A stretch of 64,000 nt of DNA from Leisingera sp. ANG-M1 (lineage in GTDB: Bacteria; Pseudomonadota; Alphaproteobacteria; Rhodobacterales; Rhodobacteraceae). The notes under the pieces were generated by a model, which searched no databases, was not told where the DNA came from, and worked only from the letters and a program-made list of their open reading frames with translations. This document shows, piece by piece, positions 1 to 7,258 of this stretch (the stretch's first letter is position 1; the number at the start of each line of letters is the position of its first letter). Where the stretch lies: the NCBI RefSeq assembly GCF_000813745.1, contig NZ_JWLC01000011.1, forward strand, positions 22,669 through 86,668, in the 5' to 3' direction. Both the position numbers and the translations under genes were made by a program.

Positions 1-2
1 CG

Positions 3-497
3 GTCATTGCAGCCGCCTATGACAATCTGGCCGGCACCAACCTCATTCACCGCGCCGTCCTGCGGCTGATGGAGCCGCAGGACTTCACCGCTTTCCTTGC
101 CTGCCTGGAAACAGACATGCCGGAGATCCTGCGGGTGAGTGCCCTGTCCCTGGTGCTGGAAACCTCCCAGCCCGGCGGCGCCGACGTGGAGCGGAAATCC
201 GGCGCCCTGAAACTTGCAGGCCCCGGCTTTGCCGAAAGCTATGCCGGCCAGCCCCGCAGCACCCGCCCGGTCACCCTGCGCCAGACCCAAGGCGGCAGTC
301 CGCGGGTCTATGGCCAGAAAGCCGAATGGATCCGCTCCGAGGCCTGTTTGATGCTGGATCTCGGCGCGGGCCGCCTGCCCGGCATGCTGGTGATGGGTTC
401 GGAGGATCCGCACCAGTTCTCGCCGATGCAGGGCACCGACCTGCTGGCCTTCTTCGGCGGCGTGTTTGAGCGCTCCATGCGCTGCTGGCTGTCATGA
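3..497 (+). CDS. DUF484 family protein (5' end outside window)
   Basis: The reading frame is open from the first bases, so the gene starts upstream and only its last 164 codons are visible. The visible part begins VIAAAYDNLAGTNLIHR and has the look of the GAF-like DUF484 family, whose molecular role is not established. The assignment is supported by position: DUF484 genes commonly lie directly before xerC. Here the stop overlaps the xerC start as ATGA (494-497), which implies co-transcription and translational coupling. No catalytic motif is visible. Confidence 0.85.
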   Translation, partial: VIAAAYDNLAGTNLIHRAVLRLMEPQDFTAFLACLETDMPEILRVSALSLVLETSQPGGADVERKSGALKLAGPGFAESYAGQPRSTRPVTLRQTQGGSPRVYGQKAEWIRSEACLMLDLGAGRLPGMLVMGSEDPHQFSPMQGTDLLAFFGGVFERSMRCWLS

Positions 498-1414
498 CGA
501 TGATTTCTCCGGCCTGCCGTGACGCGCTGCAGCTCTGGCTGCAGCGGCTCGGCGGGCTGGAGGATGCCTCGGCCAATACCCTCACTGCCTACCAGGGCGA
601 CGTCACCGCGTTCCTCGCGTTCATGACGGCCCATGCCGGCGGCCCGCAAGGCCTGGGCGCTCTGGCCAGGATCACCACTGCGGACATGCGCGCCTGGATG
701 GCCTCCGAGCGCAACTCCGGCACCGGCGCCCGCTCGCTGGCGCGCAAACTGTCGGCGGTGAAGAATTTCTACCGCTGGCTGGCCGAGCGCGAAGGCTTCG
801 AACCCGCCGCCGTCCTGTCCGCCCGCGCACCGAAGTTCCAGAAAAAGCTGCCACGGCCGCTGGCACCGGAAGCTGCCAAAGCGGTGCTGGAAACGGTGGA
901 ACTGCAGTCGCAGCAGGATTGGGCCGCGGCCCGGGATGTTGCGGTGGTGACACTGCTTTACGGCTGCGGGCTCAGGATTTCCGAAGCGCTCGGGCTGAAA
1001 GGCTGCGATGCGCCGCTGCCGCCGGTGCTGCGCATCCTTGGCAAGGGCAGGAAGGAACGGGTGGTTCCAGTGCTGCCGGCGGCGCGCGATGCGGTAGACC
1101 GGTATCTGCGGCTCTGCCCCCATGCACAAGAAGATGATGCGCCGTTGTTCCGCGGCGTGCGGGGCGGCGCGCTCAATCCCCGCCAGATCCAGGACGCGAT
1201 GGCCAAGACCCGCGCCCAGCTTGGCCTGCCTGCAACCGCAACCCCGCACGCGCTGCGGCACAGCTTTGCCACCCATCTGCTGGAGGCCGGCGGCGACCTG
1301 CGCGCCATCCAGGAGCTTCTGGGCCACGCCTCGCTCTCGACCACCCAGGCTTATACAGCGGTGGATACCACGCATCTGATGGAAGTTTACAACCGGGCCC
1401 ACCCCAAAGCGTGA
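494..1414 (+). CDS. xerC: Tyrosine recombinase XerC
   Basis: A 306-residue site-specific tyrosine recombinase. With XerD it would resolve chromosome dimers at dif. The N-terminal SAM-like core-binding domain spans about residues 5-100 and the catalytic domain about 120-300. Visible catalytic residues are Arg161 in CGLRISEALGL, His252 and Arg255 in HALRHSFATHL, the His of LLGHASLSTTQ, and nucleophile Tyr287 in QAYTAVD. Length is normal for the family. XerC rather than XerD is favoured because DUF484 lies immediately upstream with a 4-bp overlap. No dif-like site was recognised nearby. Confidence 0.95.
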   Translation: MTMISPACRDALQLWLQRLGGLEDASANTLTAYQGDVTAFLAFMTAHAGGPQGLGALARITTADMRAWMASERNSGTGARSLARKLSAVKNFYRWLAEREGFEPAAVLSARAPKFQKKLPRPLAPEAAKAVLETVELQSQQDWAAARDVAVVTLLYGCGLRISEALGLKGCDAPLPPVLRILGKGRKERVVPVLPAARDAVDRYLRLCPHAQEDDAPLFRGVRGGALNPRQIQDAMAKTRAQLGLPATATPHALRHSFATHLLEAGGDLRAIQELLGHASLSTTQAYTAVDTTHLMEVYNRAHPKA

Positions 1415-1465
1415 TTTGACTTGGCAGGCTGACCGGATTTTGCTGGCTGCACGGAGGGACCTGCG

Positions 1466-1684
1466 ATGACAGCGGCCAAAGTGATCCTGAACAGCGTGCT
1501 CACCTGCCCTGCTTGCGGCCATGCTGCGGCAGAGGTAATGCCGCAAGACGCCTGCCAGTGGTTCTACGAGTGCCATGCTTGCCGCAAGGTGCTGCGGCCG
1601 GAGCCGGGCGATTGCTGCGTCTTCTGCTCCTATGGCAGCGTGCCCTGCCCGCCGGTGCAGGACGGCAGCGGCTGCTGCAGCTAG
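1466..1684 (+). CDS. GDCCVxC-type small cysteine-rich protein
   Basis: A 72-residue protein with ten cysteines in three groups: CPACG near residue 14, CHAC near 36 and GDCCVFCSYGSVPCPP around 48-63, ending GCCS. It matches the family known as GDCCVxC domain (seleno)proteins. Here the motif positions are ordinary Cys and there is no in-frame TGA, so this copy is the cysteine form. The Cys pattern suggests metal or thiol chemistry, but the function is unknown. The start is supported by GGAGG about 8 bases upstream. It stands alone, 51 bp after xerC. Confidence 0.85.
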   Translation: MTAAKVILNSVLTCPACGHAAAEVMPQDACQWFYECHACRKVLRPEPGDCCVFCSYGSVPCPPVQDGSGCCS

Positions 1685-1801
1685 GCCTGCCTGCCGGGCC
1701 CGGTTTCCTTAAAATGCAAATTATTTCGGCGGCGCCCGGAAAGGCCTTGTTAAGTCCGGGCAGGCCAGATGGCTGAAACCGATCCAGAAAGGATTTCCGC
1801 T

Positions 1802-2014
1802 ATGACCGTTCCTGGCTTTGCCGCCCTGTTTGCCGATGGCGCCCCTGCTGCCCCCGCCCCGCCTCCGGGCAGCGTGCCTTATGACCGGATTGACGACCTC
1901 CCGGCCCGTGCACCGTTCTCGGCCCCCGGCATCTCCGATCCCTCCCCTTATGGCCGGCGCCTGGCCCGCATCCAGTTTGCGGCAGGTACGGATTTCCGCC
2001 CAACCCTGCATTGA
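1802..2014 (+). CDS. Small hypothetical protein
   Basis: A 70-residue, Pro/Ala-rich protein starting MTVPGFAALFADG and ending in an Arg-rich patch (YGRRLARIQFAAGTDFRP). No family recognised. The ATG at 1802 is preferred over the in-frame ATG at 1769 because AGAAAGGA lies about 8 bases before it. No signal peptide or membrane segment is visible. It ends 39 bp before pcs on the same strand. It could be a spurious frame, hence the moderate confidence. Confidence 0.5.
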   Translation: MTVPGFAALFADGAPAAPAPPPGSVPYDRIDDLPARAPFSAPGISDPSPYGRRLARIQFAAGTDFRPTLH

Positions 2015-2053
2015 ACGCTTGCGGCCCTTGGGCAAATTCGCCATCAGGGGGGC

Positions 2054-2767
2054 ATGACACCTCAGATCCGCGCCCTTACCGTCCACCTGCTGACCGCAAC
2101 CGGAGCCGTCTTTGCCATGCTGGCAATGCTGGCCGCCGCAGAAGGCAAGTGGAGCCTGATGTTTGTCTGGCTGGTTGTTGCCTTTGCCGTTGACGGCATC
2201 GACGGACCGCTGGCGCGGCACTATCACGTCAAGCGCTACTCGCCGGAATTCGACGGGGTGCTCTTGGACCTGATCATCGACTACCTGACTTATGTCTTCA
2301 TTCCGGCCTTTGCGCTGTTCCAATCAGGCTTGATGGCGGGCTGGACCGGCTGGTTTGCCATTATCGTGATCACCTTCGGCAGCGCGATGTATTTTGCCGA
2401 CACGAGAATGAAGACCAAGGATAATTCCTTCTCAGGCTTTCCCGGCTGCTGGAACATGCTGGTGCTGGTGATCTTTGCGCTGGAACCCAGCCATTGGACC
2501 AGCCTGGTGCTGGTGACCCTGCTGGCGATTGCCATGTTCCTGCCGCTGAAGTTCATCCATCCGGTGCGCACGGTCCGCTGGCGCAAGGTCTCCTTGCCGA
2601 TGGCGCTGGCTTGGACCTTCTTTGCGGGCTGGGCCGCCTGGGTCGATTTCCACCCGGCCAGCTGGGCCCATTGGGGACTGGTGGTCACTTCGGTTTATCT
2701 GCTGTTTGTCGGTATTGCCCAGCAGATCGTGCCGGAGCGGCGGCGCAAGTCTTCTTCGGCGGCGTAA
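2054..2767 (+). CDS. pcs: Phosphatidylcholine synthase
   Basis: A 237-residue integral membrane CDP-alcohol phosphotransferase that condenses CDP-diacylglycerol with choline to give phosphatidylcholine in one step, the Pcs route common in alphaproteobacteria. The CDP-OH-P signature is seen as DGIDGPLARHYHV followed by GVLLDLIIDYLTY, with the metal-binding aspartates in place. The protein is strongly hydrophobic with about seven membrane segments. The start is supported by a G-rich Shine-Dalgarno (AGGGGGG) 4-5 bases upstream. Transcription probably ends at the double hairpin just downstream (2772-2807). Confidence 0.93.
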   Translation: MTPQIRALTVHLLTATGAVFAMLAMLAAAEGKWSLMFVWLVVAFAVDGIDGPLARHYHVKRYSPEFDGVLLDLIIDYLTYVFIPAFALFQSGLMAGWTGWFAIIVITFGSAMYFADTRMKTKDNSFSGFPGCWNMLVLVIFALEPSHWTSLVLVTLLAIAMFLPLKFIHPVRTVRWRKVSLPMALAWTFFAGWAAWVDFHPASWAHWGLVVTSVYLLFVGIAQQIVPERRRKSSSAA

Positions 2768-2771
2768 GACA

Positions 2772-2807
2772 GCAGGGGCGCTGCCCCTCTGCGCCCCGTT
2801 GGGGCGC
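2772..2807. terminator. Double hairpin after pcs, convergent intergenic
   Basis: Two perfect short stem-loops in tandem: AGGGGC-gct-GCCCCT (2774-2788) and GCGCCCC-gtt-GGGGCGC (2791-2807). A T-run follows at 2822-2826 on the + strand. They lie between the convergent pcs and alkyltransferase genes and probably act in both directions. The first hairpin sits in a 19-base sequence, GCAGGGGCGYTGCCCCTCT, that recurs at 32539-32557. Confidence 0.75.
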
Positions 2808-2812
2808 ATTCA

Positions 2813-2840
2813 CCCCGGAGTATTTTTGACCAGAAAGAAG
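2813..2840 (+). repeat. Dispersed intergenic repeat, beta module, copy 1
   Basis: This segment (CCCCGGAGTATTTTTG then CCAGAAAGAAG) recurs in inverted orientation at 17771-17800 and 32591-32614. All three copies lie between convergent genes and beside a perfect hairpin, so the module is probably the T-rich tail of a terminator. Confidence 0.7.
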
Positions 2841-2866
2841 CGTAAAGAGCGCATCCCGCCGCTGGC

Positions 2867-3319
2867 TCAGATCAGCAGGCCCGCGGCGCCTTCGTGCTTC
2901 AGCAGTGCCACCTTGGTTTCCACCCCGCCCTGGCCCGAAAAGCCGCCCAGGCCGGTGGCGCTCAGCACCCGGTGGCAAGGGATGATCACCGGGATCGGGT
3001 TGCCGCCGCAGGCATTGCCCACCGGCTGCGGCGGCGCGCCAAGGTCTTTGGCAATCTCGCCATAGGTGCGGGTATCGCCAAAGGGGATCGCCAGCATCGC
3101 ATCGCAGACCGCGCGCTGGAAATCGGAACCCTCTACCTGCAGAGGCAGATCGAACACAGTCAGCTCGCCTGCAAAATAGGCGCGCAGCTGCACCAGCGCC
3201 CGCTCCAGCAGCGCCGACTGCCCGGTGGCCTCCTCAGACCAGGCGAGCCGCACGATGGCTCCATCGCGTTCTGTCACGCTGAGTGCGCCGACCGGGGTTT
3301 CAAGACTGGCTGATATCAC
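2867..3319 (-). CDS. ogt: Methylated-DNA--[protein]-cysteine S-methyltransferase
   Basis: A suicide DNA-repair enzyme that moves O6-alkyl groups from guanine to its own cysteine. The hallmark IPCHRVL is present, with the helix-turn-helix segment FGDTRTYGEIAKDLG and NPIPVIIPCHRV in the right order. The GTG start at 3319 is preferred because GGAGGG lies 8 bases upstream and it gives the usual length of about 150 residues. The frame stays open to a TTG at 3439, which would add 40 unfamily-like residues. It stands alone, convergent with pcs. Confidence 0.9.
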   Translation of the reverse strand: MISASLETPVGALSVTERDGAIVRLAWSEEATGQSALLERALVQLRAYFAGELTVFDLPLQVEGSDFQRAVCDAMLAIPFGDTRTYGEIAKDLGAPPQPVGNACGGNPIPVIIPCHRVLSATGLGGFSGQGGVETKVALLKHEGAAGLLI

Positions 3320-3390
3320 GCTGCTGCCCTCCGCATGGCTGGCTGCCACTGTCCTTTGCGCAGCGGCCGGATGCAAGCGGGCTTGCGCCG

Positions 3391-3406
3391 TTAACACTTC
3401 GTTAAC
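3391..3406 (+). promoter_or_regulatory. CtrA-type binding box
   Basis: A perfect TTAA-N7-TTAAC match: TTAA at 3391-3394 and TTAAC at 3402-3406. This is the consensus of the alphaproteobacterial cell-cycle/motility regulator CtrA. A third TTAA follows at 3412. The box lies about 80 bp upstream of the small gene at 3484 and about 70 bp upstream of the preferred alkyltransferase start on the other strand. Confidence 0.6.
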
Positions 3407-3483
3407 CAGTCTTAAGGAAACCTCACCGCATTTCATCAAATTAGAATAAAGTGAAATTCAAGAACGGAACTAAGGGTAATCAA

Positions 3484-3867
3484 ATGCTGTCTGCAGTCTC
3501 CAGCACCGCTAGCCTTTACAACAGCATGAAGCAGGCCCAGGCGGCCTACCAGCGCCAGCCCGCCGTCGCCGAAGCAGGCGGCCAGCCGGTGGATGCACCG
3601 CTGATCGACGGCACATCGCAAGGCCAGGCGCGCAGCGTGGCCCGCGAGCAAGCGCTGAGCGGCGCCCGCCCGGATGCCCTGACCCCGCAGTATGTCGGCC
3701 CGGCCCGCGAGGCCGCCCGCAGCGCAGCCTTGAACCTGAAACAGGTGAACGGCCTGGATATGGCAGCCTTTTACCTGGATCTGGCAAACGGCTGCCACGC
3801 AGGGCCCAAACCCGCCAGCGCCCTGGCGGCCGAAGCCCATTACCTGGCCGCCCGCAAAGCGATCTGA
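3484..3867 (+). CDS. Hypothetical protein, possible CtrA-controlled gene
   Basis: A 127-residue soluble protein starting MLSAVSSTASLYNSMKQAQ; Ala/Gln-rich, predicted largely helical, with no Cys pair, signal peptide or membrane segment. No family recognised. The ATG at 3484 is preferred because AAGGG lies about 8 bases upstream; an in-frame GTG at 3451 is an alternative. The CtrA-type box at 3391-3406 suggests cell-cycle or motility control (inference). It ends 18 bp from the convergent LysM protein gene. Confidence 0.7.
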   Translation: MLSAVSSTASLYNSMKQAQAAYQRQPAVAEAGGQPVDAPLIDGTSQGQARSVAREQALSGARPDALTPQYVGPAREAARSAALNLKQVNGLDMAAFYLDLANGCHAGPKPASALAAEAHYLAARKAI

Positions 3868-3885
3868 TTGCGCCCCTGACCGGGG

Positions 3886-4908
3886 TTACTGCAGCTGCGC
3901 CCAGAACAGTTCCAAGTGGCGGGACATGATCTCTTCAAACCGGCCGCTGCCGCGCAGCTTCTGCAGGCCTGCGTTGATCCGGTACAGATGGGTGGTCCCG
4001 CGCCAATGGCGCTTGGAGATCACCACGTGCAGCCCCTCTTCCGACAGCGGTTTCTCCAGCGGCACAACGGTGTCGCGCAGATCTTCCTGGACGATGGTGT
4101 TGGCGCCCAGGAACAGATTCACTGCGGCGGCATCCACCTTGCCTTCGGCCACCATGCGGAAGCAGTCGCCCGGGGTTTTCGGCTGCACCAAAGTGATCTT
4201 GCCTTCATCCAGCCAGCGCCGCCCGATGCGATTCAGGTCATGGGTGAAATAGCCGGCCGGGCGGCACAGTGTCTTGCCCTCGACATCGGCATCCTCCTGG
4301 TAGCCAAAGCCGCTGTCTGAACGCACAAACAGCATGATCGGCATCGTCATTACCGGCTCGGAGAAGTGGAAATTGACGCAGCGCTCATTGCCCGGCTCGG
4401 CCTCGCAATCAGGCTTCAGCCAGGGGAAGCCCATGTCGAATTCCTTCTTGTCCAGCATCGGGAACAGGTGCTTGGACCAGTCGTCCTCCCAGCTCACCGA
4501 ATAGCTGACCGGCGACGGCGCCAGCTCAAGTGCCGCGTTGACCAGCTCGGTCACCATGCCCTGCCCCGGCAGCCCGCGGTCGGTGAACGGTGCATAACCG
4601 CTGCCGGTGAGCAGCGTGAGCTCCGCCTTCTCCTGGCGCAAGGGCGTGGCGTCCGGTGCCGTTGCCCCGGTGACGCAGGGAATGAACAGCTTGCGTCCCG
4701 GCAGCACAGTGGCACCGGCCAGCAGCTTCTGATTGCGGTAGTAGACCAGCGTCCAGCGTTCGCGGTTGCCATAATGGGTCTCGGCAATCGAGAACAGCGT
4801 GTCGCCGGGCTGCGCCACATAGTCGACATCGCAAATCGCCCAAGCCGCAGCTGGGGCAAAGGTAAACGCTGCCGCCAGCTGCAGGATCCGTGAAAAGAAC
4901 CGTTTCAT
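3886..4908 (-). CDS. LysM plus solute-binding-domain periplasmic protein (copy A)
   Basis: A 340-residue exported protein. A signal peptide (MKRFFSRILQ...AAAWA) is followed by one LysM module at about residues 29-78 (YVAQPGDTLFSIAETHYG) and then a bacterial extracellular solute-binding family 3 fold. LysM binds peptidoglycan, so the ligand-binding domain would be tethered in the periplasm. It is a paralogue of the next upstream gene: both share GKTLCRP-GYFTHDL and a WL-EGKITL block. No permease or ATPase gene is near, so a transport role is unproven. The two genes are 13 bp apart and probably one operon. Confidence 0.88.
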   Translation of the reverse strand: MKRFFSRILQLAAAFTFAPAAAWAICDVDYVAQPGDTLFSIAETHYGNRERWTLVYYRNQKLLAGATVLPGRKLFIPCVTGATAPDATPLRQEKAELTLLTGSGYAPFTDRGLPGQGMVTELVNAALELAPSPVSYSVSWEDDWSKHLFPMLDKKEFDMGFPWLKPDCEAEPGNERCVNFHFSEPVMTMPIMLFVRSDSGFGYQEDADVEGKTLCRPAGYFTHDLNRIGRRWLDEGKITLVQPKTPGDCFRMVAEGKVDAAAVNLFLGANTIVQEDLRDTVVPLEKPLSEEGLHVVISKRHWRGTTHLYRINAGLQKLRGSGRFEEIMSRHLELFWAQLQ

Positions 4909-4921
4909 GGCCTATCCTCCC

Positions 4922-6001
4922 TTAGAAGCCGGCCCAGATCCTGGCCATGTGGTCTTCAATGATCGCCTGGTAGCTGCCGCTTTCCTGGATCCCGCGCAGG
5001 CCGCCGTTGATCAGGGTCAGCATCTGCTGCGCCTGCGGGTGCGATTTGTGCACCACCACATGCATGCCCGCCACCGACAGTGGCTGCGGCAGGACGGTGA
5101 TCTTGCTGTCCAGATCGTGTTCCTTGATCGCAGTGCGGCCGGTGAATTCATTCAGCGCCACCGCATCGGCTTCGCCTGCCAGCACTATGTCAAAGCATTC
5201 TTTGACCGTGCGCGGCCGTTTCAGAGTGATTTTGCCTTCCTTCAGCCAATTGCGGCCGTTTTCGTCCAGGTCATGGGTGAAATAGCCGGTCGGGCGGCAC
5301 AGGGTCTTGCCTTCGATATCGCTGTCCTGGGCAAACTGGAACGGCTTGGAGCTGTCCGCGAACAGCAGGATCAGCATCTCGAACATCGGTTCGGAGAAGT
5401 GGAAGTTGGCACAGCGGAAATTGTCCGGCGCGGCCTGGCAATCCGGTTTGTACCAGGGGAAGCCGAGATCCAGCAGCGCGTTCGACAGCAGCGGCTCCAA
5501 ATGCGCCGACCAGTCATTCACCCAATGAATCGAGTAGCCTTCCTTGGGGTCCGCCTCGGCCATCGCCGCGTCCACCACCTCGTTCAGCAGGCCGCCGTTG
5601 TGGGCTTCCTTCGAGGTGAACGGAGCAAAGTCATCACCGGTCAGCAGGTTGATCCGTTTGCGCACCGCAGCATTGCCCGGCTGCACCTTCACCGGCACCG
5701 CCGCAACCGGGGCCGCGGCAGAGATCTCCTTGCCGCCCGGCAGCCCCAAGGGCAGGCCGTCAAGGCAGGCCAGCGACAGTTTCATGCCCACGCGGATTGC
5801 GTTCGGCTTGGGGCCAATCTGGTTGATATTGCGGTTGTGAATGGCGCTCCACTTGCCTGCATCTTTGTACAATTTGTCGGCAATCACCGACAGGCTGTCG
5901 CCGGACTGCACGGTGTAGAATCCACCGCAGGTTTCGGCAGCAGCGGATGTGGCTGCAAGGCCAAACAGGCTCATAGCAGCGGCAGCAATGGTCTTCTTCA
6001 T
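4922..6001 (-). CDS. LysM plus solute-binding-domain periplasmic protein (copy B)
   Basis: A 359-residue protein with the same plan as its downstream neighbour: signal peptide (MKKTIAAAAMSLFGLAATSAAA), one LysM (FYTVQSGDSLSVIADKLY), an Ala/Pro linker, then a family 3 solute-binding domain from about residue 125. The ATG at 6001 is chosen over an upstream in-frame start because GGGGGGA lies just before it and a signal peptide follows at once. The gene pair looks like a tandem duplication that has diverged. The ligand cannot be told from sequence by eye. Confidence 0.88.
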   Translation of the reverse strand: MKKTIAAAAMSLFGLAATSAAAETCGGFYTVQSGDSLSVIADKLYKDAGKWSAIHNRNINQIGPKPNAIRVGMKLSLACLDGLPLGLPGGKEISAAAPVAAVPVKVQPGNAAVRKRINLLTGDDFAPFTSKEAHNGGLLNEVVDAAMAEADPKEGYSIHWVNDWSAHLEPLLSNALLDLGFPWYKPDCQAAPDNFRCANFHFSEPMFEMLILLFADSSKPFQFAQDSDIEGKTLCRPTGYFTHDLDENGRNWLKEGKITLKRPRTVKECFDIVLAGEADAVALNEFTGRTAIKEHDLDSKITVLPQPLSVAGMHVVVHKSHPQAQQMLTLINGGLRGIQESGSYQAIIEDHMARIWAGF

Positions 6002-6154
6002 AGTCCCCCCGGAAGTCTTTTGCACCACAGCCTGTTCCGGCCTGCAGCGCCCGTTCGTCTTGTTGATTGATTTTGCCCGGCTCCGCATGCGGCAGCGCGT
6101 GGCTGAATGCGCCGGGTGCGGCTCCGGCGCTGCCGCCGGAGCAGGTTTCAAAGG

Positions 6155-7021
6155 TCAGTTGCCAACAAACAGCGCCAGCAGCGTCGCAGTGTCGACCCGG
6201 CCGTCCGCACCGATCAGACTGGCCGGCACAGTGATCTCCTGCCGCTCATAAGCACCGTTCACCAGCTGGTCGATGTAGGCCTCCGACTGGCCTTGGGCAG
6301 CAGCCGTCATCACCATTTTGAACAGCGCGGTGCTTTCAGCGGACACCGCAGGCGCGGCCTCAGCCGCGGCCCCGGGTTCTGCCTGCTTGCTGCGCAGCGC
6401 CGCCAGGGTGCCTGCGGTGATACGCGCCACCAGGGCGTCTTCACCGCTGGACCCTGCTGCTTCCAGCCCTGCCGCCGCCGCGGCACCGGCCGGCACGTCA
6501 GTGTCCGCGGCGGCCGGCTCAGCCGCAGCAGCAGGCTGCACGGCCAGCGCATTCTCTACCGTTGCATCAGCCGGCGCATCACCGCCGAACTGGAAATAGA
6601 GCAGCATCGCCGAAGCCACCGCCAGACCGGCCGCAGCCAGCCCCAGTTTCGGGAGCATGCCAGTGTTTTCCGCCTGCACAGGCGCAAAAGGCTGCGGCTC
6701 GGGGACCGGCTCCGGCTTCTGCACCGCAGTTTTGCCAGGTTTTGCAGCCGCGGCAGGCTTGACCGCCTTGGGCTTGGCCGTTTCCTTGACTGCAGGTTTG
6801 GCAGCAGCGGCCGCTGCTGCCGCAGATTTCAGATCCGTCTTTGCCGCAGCAGCTCCGGATCTGGCCGGCGCAGGCTCCGGCCCGGATCCTTGCCCGCCAC
6901 CGCTGGCGACCAGGCCGATTTTCATGTTCTTTGGTGCAGACACCCCATCAATCCGGACGGCCGCGCTGCGCGCCTTGCCCGGCGCATCCGCCGGTTGCGC
7001 GTCCGCTTTCAGCTTCAGCAT
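6155..7021 (-). CDS. Ala-rich single-pass membrane protein, function unknown
   Basis: A 288-residue protein with a low-complexity Ala/Lys/Pro N-terminal half, one hydrophobic segment (LGLAAAGLAVASAMLLYF) near residues 145-165, and an acidic Ala-rich C-terminal part ending in a short ordered segment (YERQEITVPASLIGADGRVDT). The topology looks like a cytoplasmic basic tail with a periplasmic C-terminus. No family recognised. The ATG at 7021 is preferred over 7045 because GGGGGAG lies about 9 bases upstream. A perfect CtrA-type box is centred about 70 bp upstream (7084-7099), hinting at CtrA control. Confidence 0.75.
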   Translation of the reverse strand: MLKLKADAQPADAPGKARSAAVRIDGVSAPKNMKIGLVASGGGQGSGPEPAPARSGAAAAKTDLKSAAAAAAAAKPAVKETAKPKAVKPAAAAKPGKTAVQKPEPVPEPQPFAPVQAENTGMLPKLGLAAAGLAVASAMLLYFQFGGDAPADATVENALAVQPAAAAEPAAADTDVPAGAAAAAGLEAAGSSGEDALVARITAGTLAALRSKQAEPGAAAEAAPAVSAESTALFKMVMTAAAQGQSEAYIDQLVNGAYERQEITVPASLIGADGRVDTATLLALFVGN

Positions 7022-7083
7022 TGAAATCTGCTCCCCCTGCTCCATGCCATGCTTTGAAATGACGGCTGAAAATCTTCATGGAA

Positions 7084-7099
7084 TTAACAATTTTTTAAC
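7084..7099 (+). promoter_or_regulatory. CtrA-type binding box
   Basis: TTAA at 7084-7087, seven bases, then TTAAC at 7095-7099, a perfect TTAA-N7-TTAAC match. The surrounding segment is unusually A/T-rich. The gene starting at 7021 on the minus strand lies 63 bp away, a normal promoter distance. The same spacing rule is also met on the minus strand without the final C. Confidence 0.6.
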
Positions 7100-7205
7100 C
7101 AATTGTGGAAAACCGGTCAACATCTAGAGGAATCTAAAATGCCAGGACACAAGATCGCACCCGGAAAAAGTGCAGACAATTCGCAATAACTGCACAAAAC
7201 GACAA

Positions 7206-7227
7206 CGCCCGGCAACAAGGCCGGGCG
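7206..7227 (-). terminator. Rho-independent-like terminator of ileS
   Basis: A perfect 8-bp stem CGCCCGGC / GCCGGGCG with a 6-base loop lies 32 bp beyond the ileS stop. On the minus strand it is followed by a T-rich stretch (TTGTCGTTTTG). Position and structure fit an intrinsic terminator. Confidence 0.7.
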
Positions 7228-7258
7228 CTGAACACAATTCAAAGGAGAGTTTTGGAAG

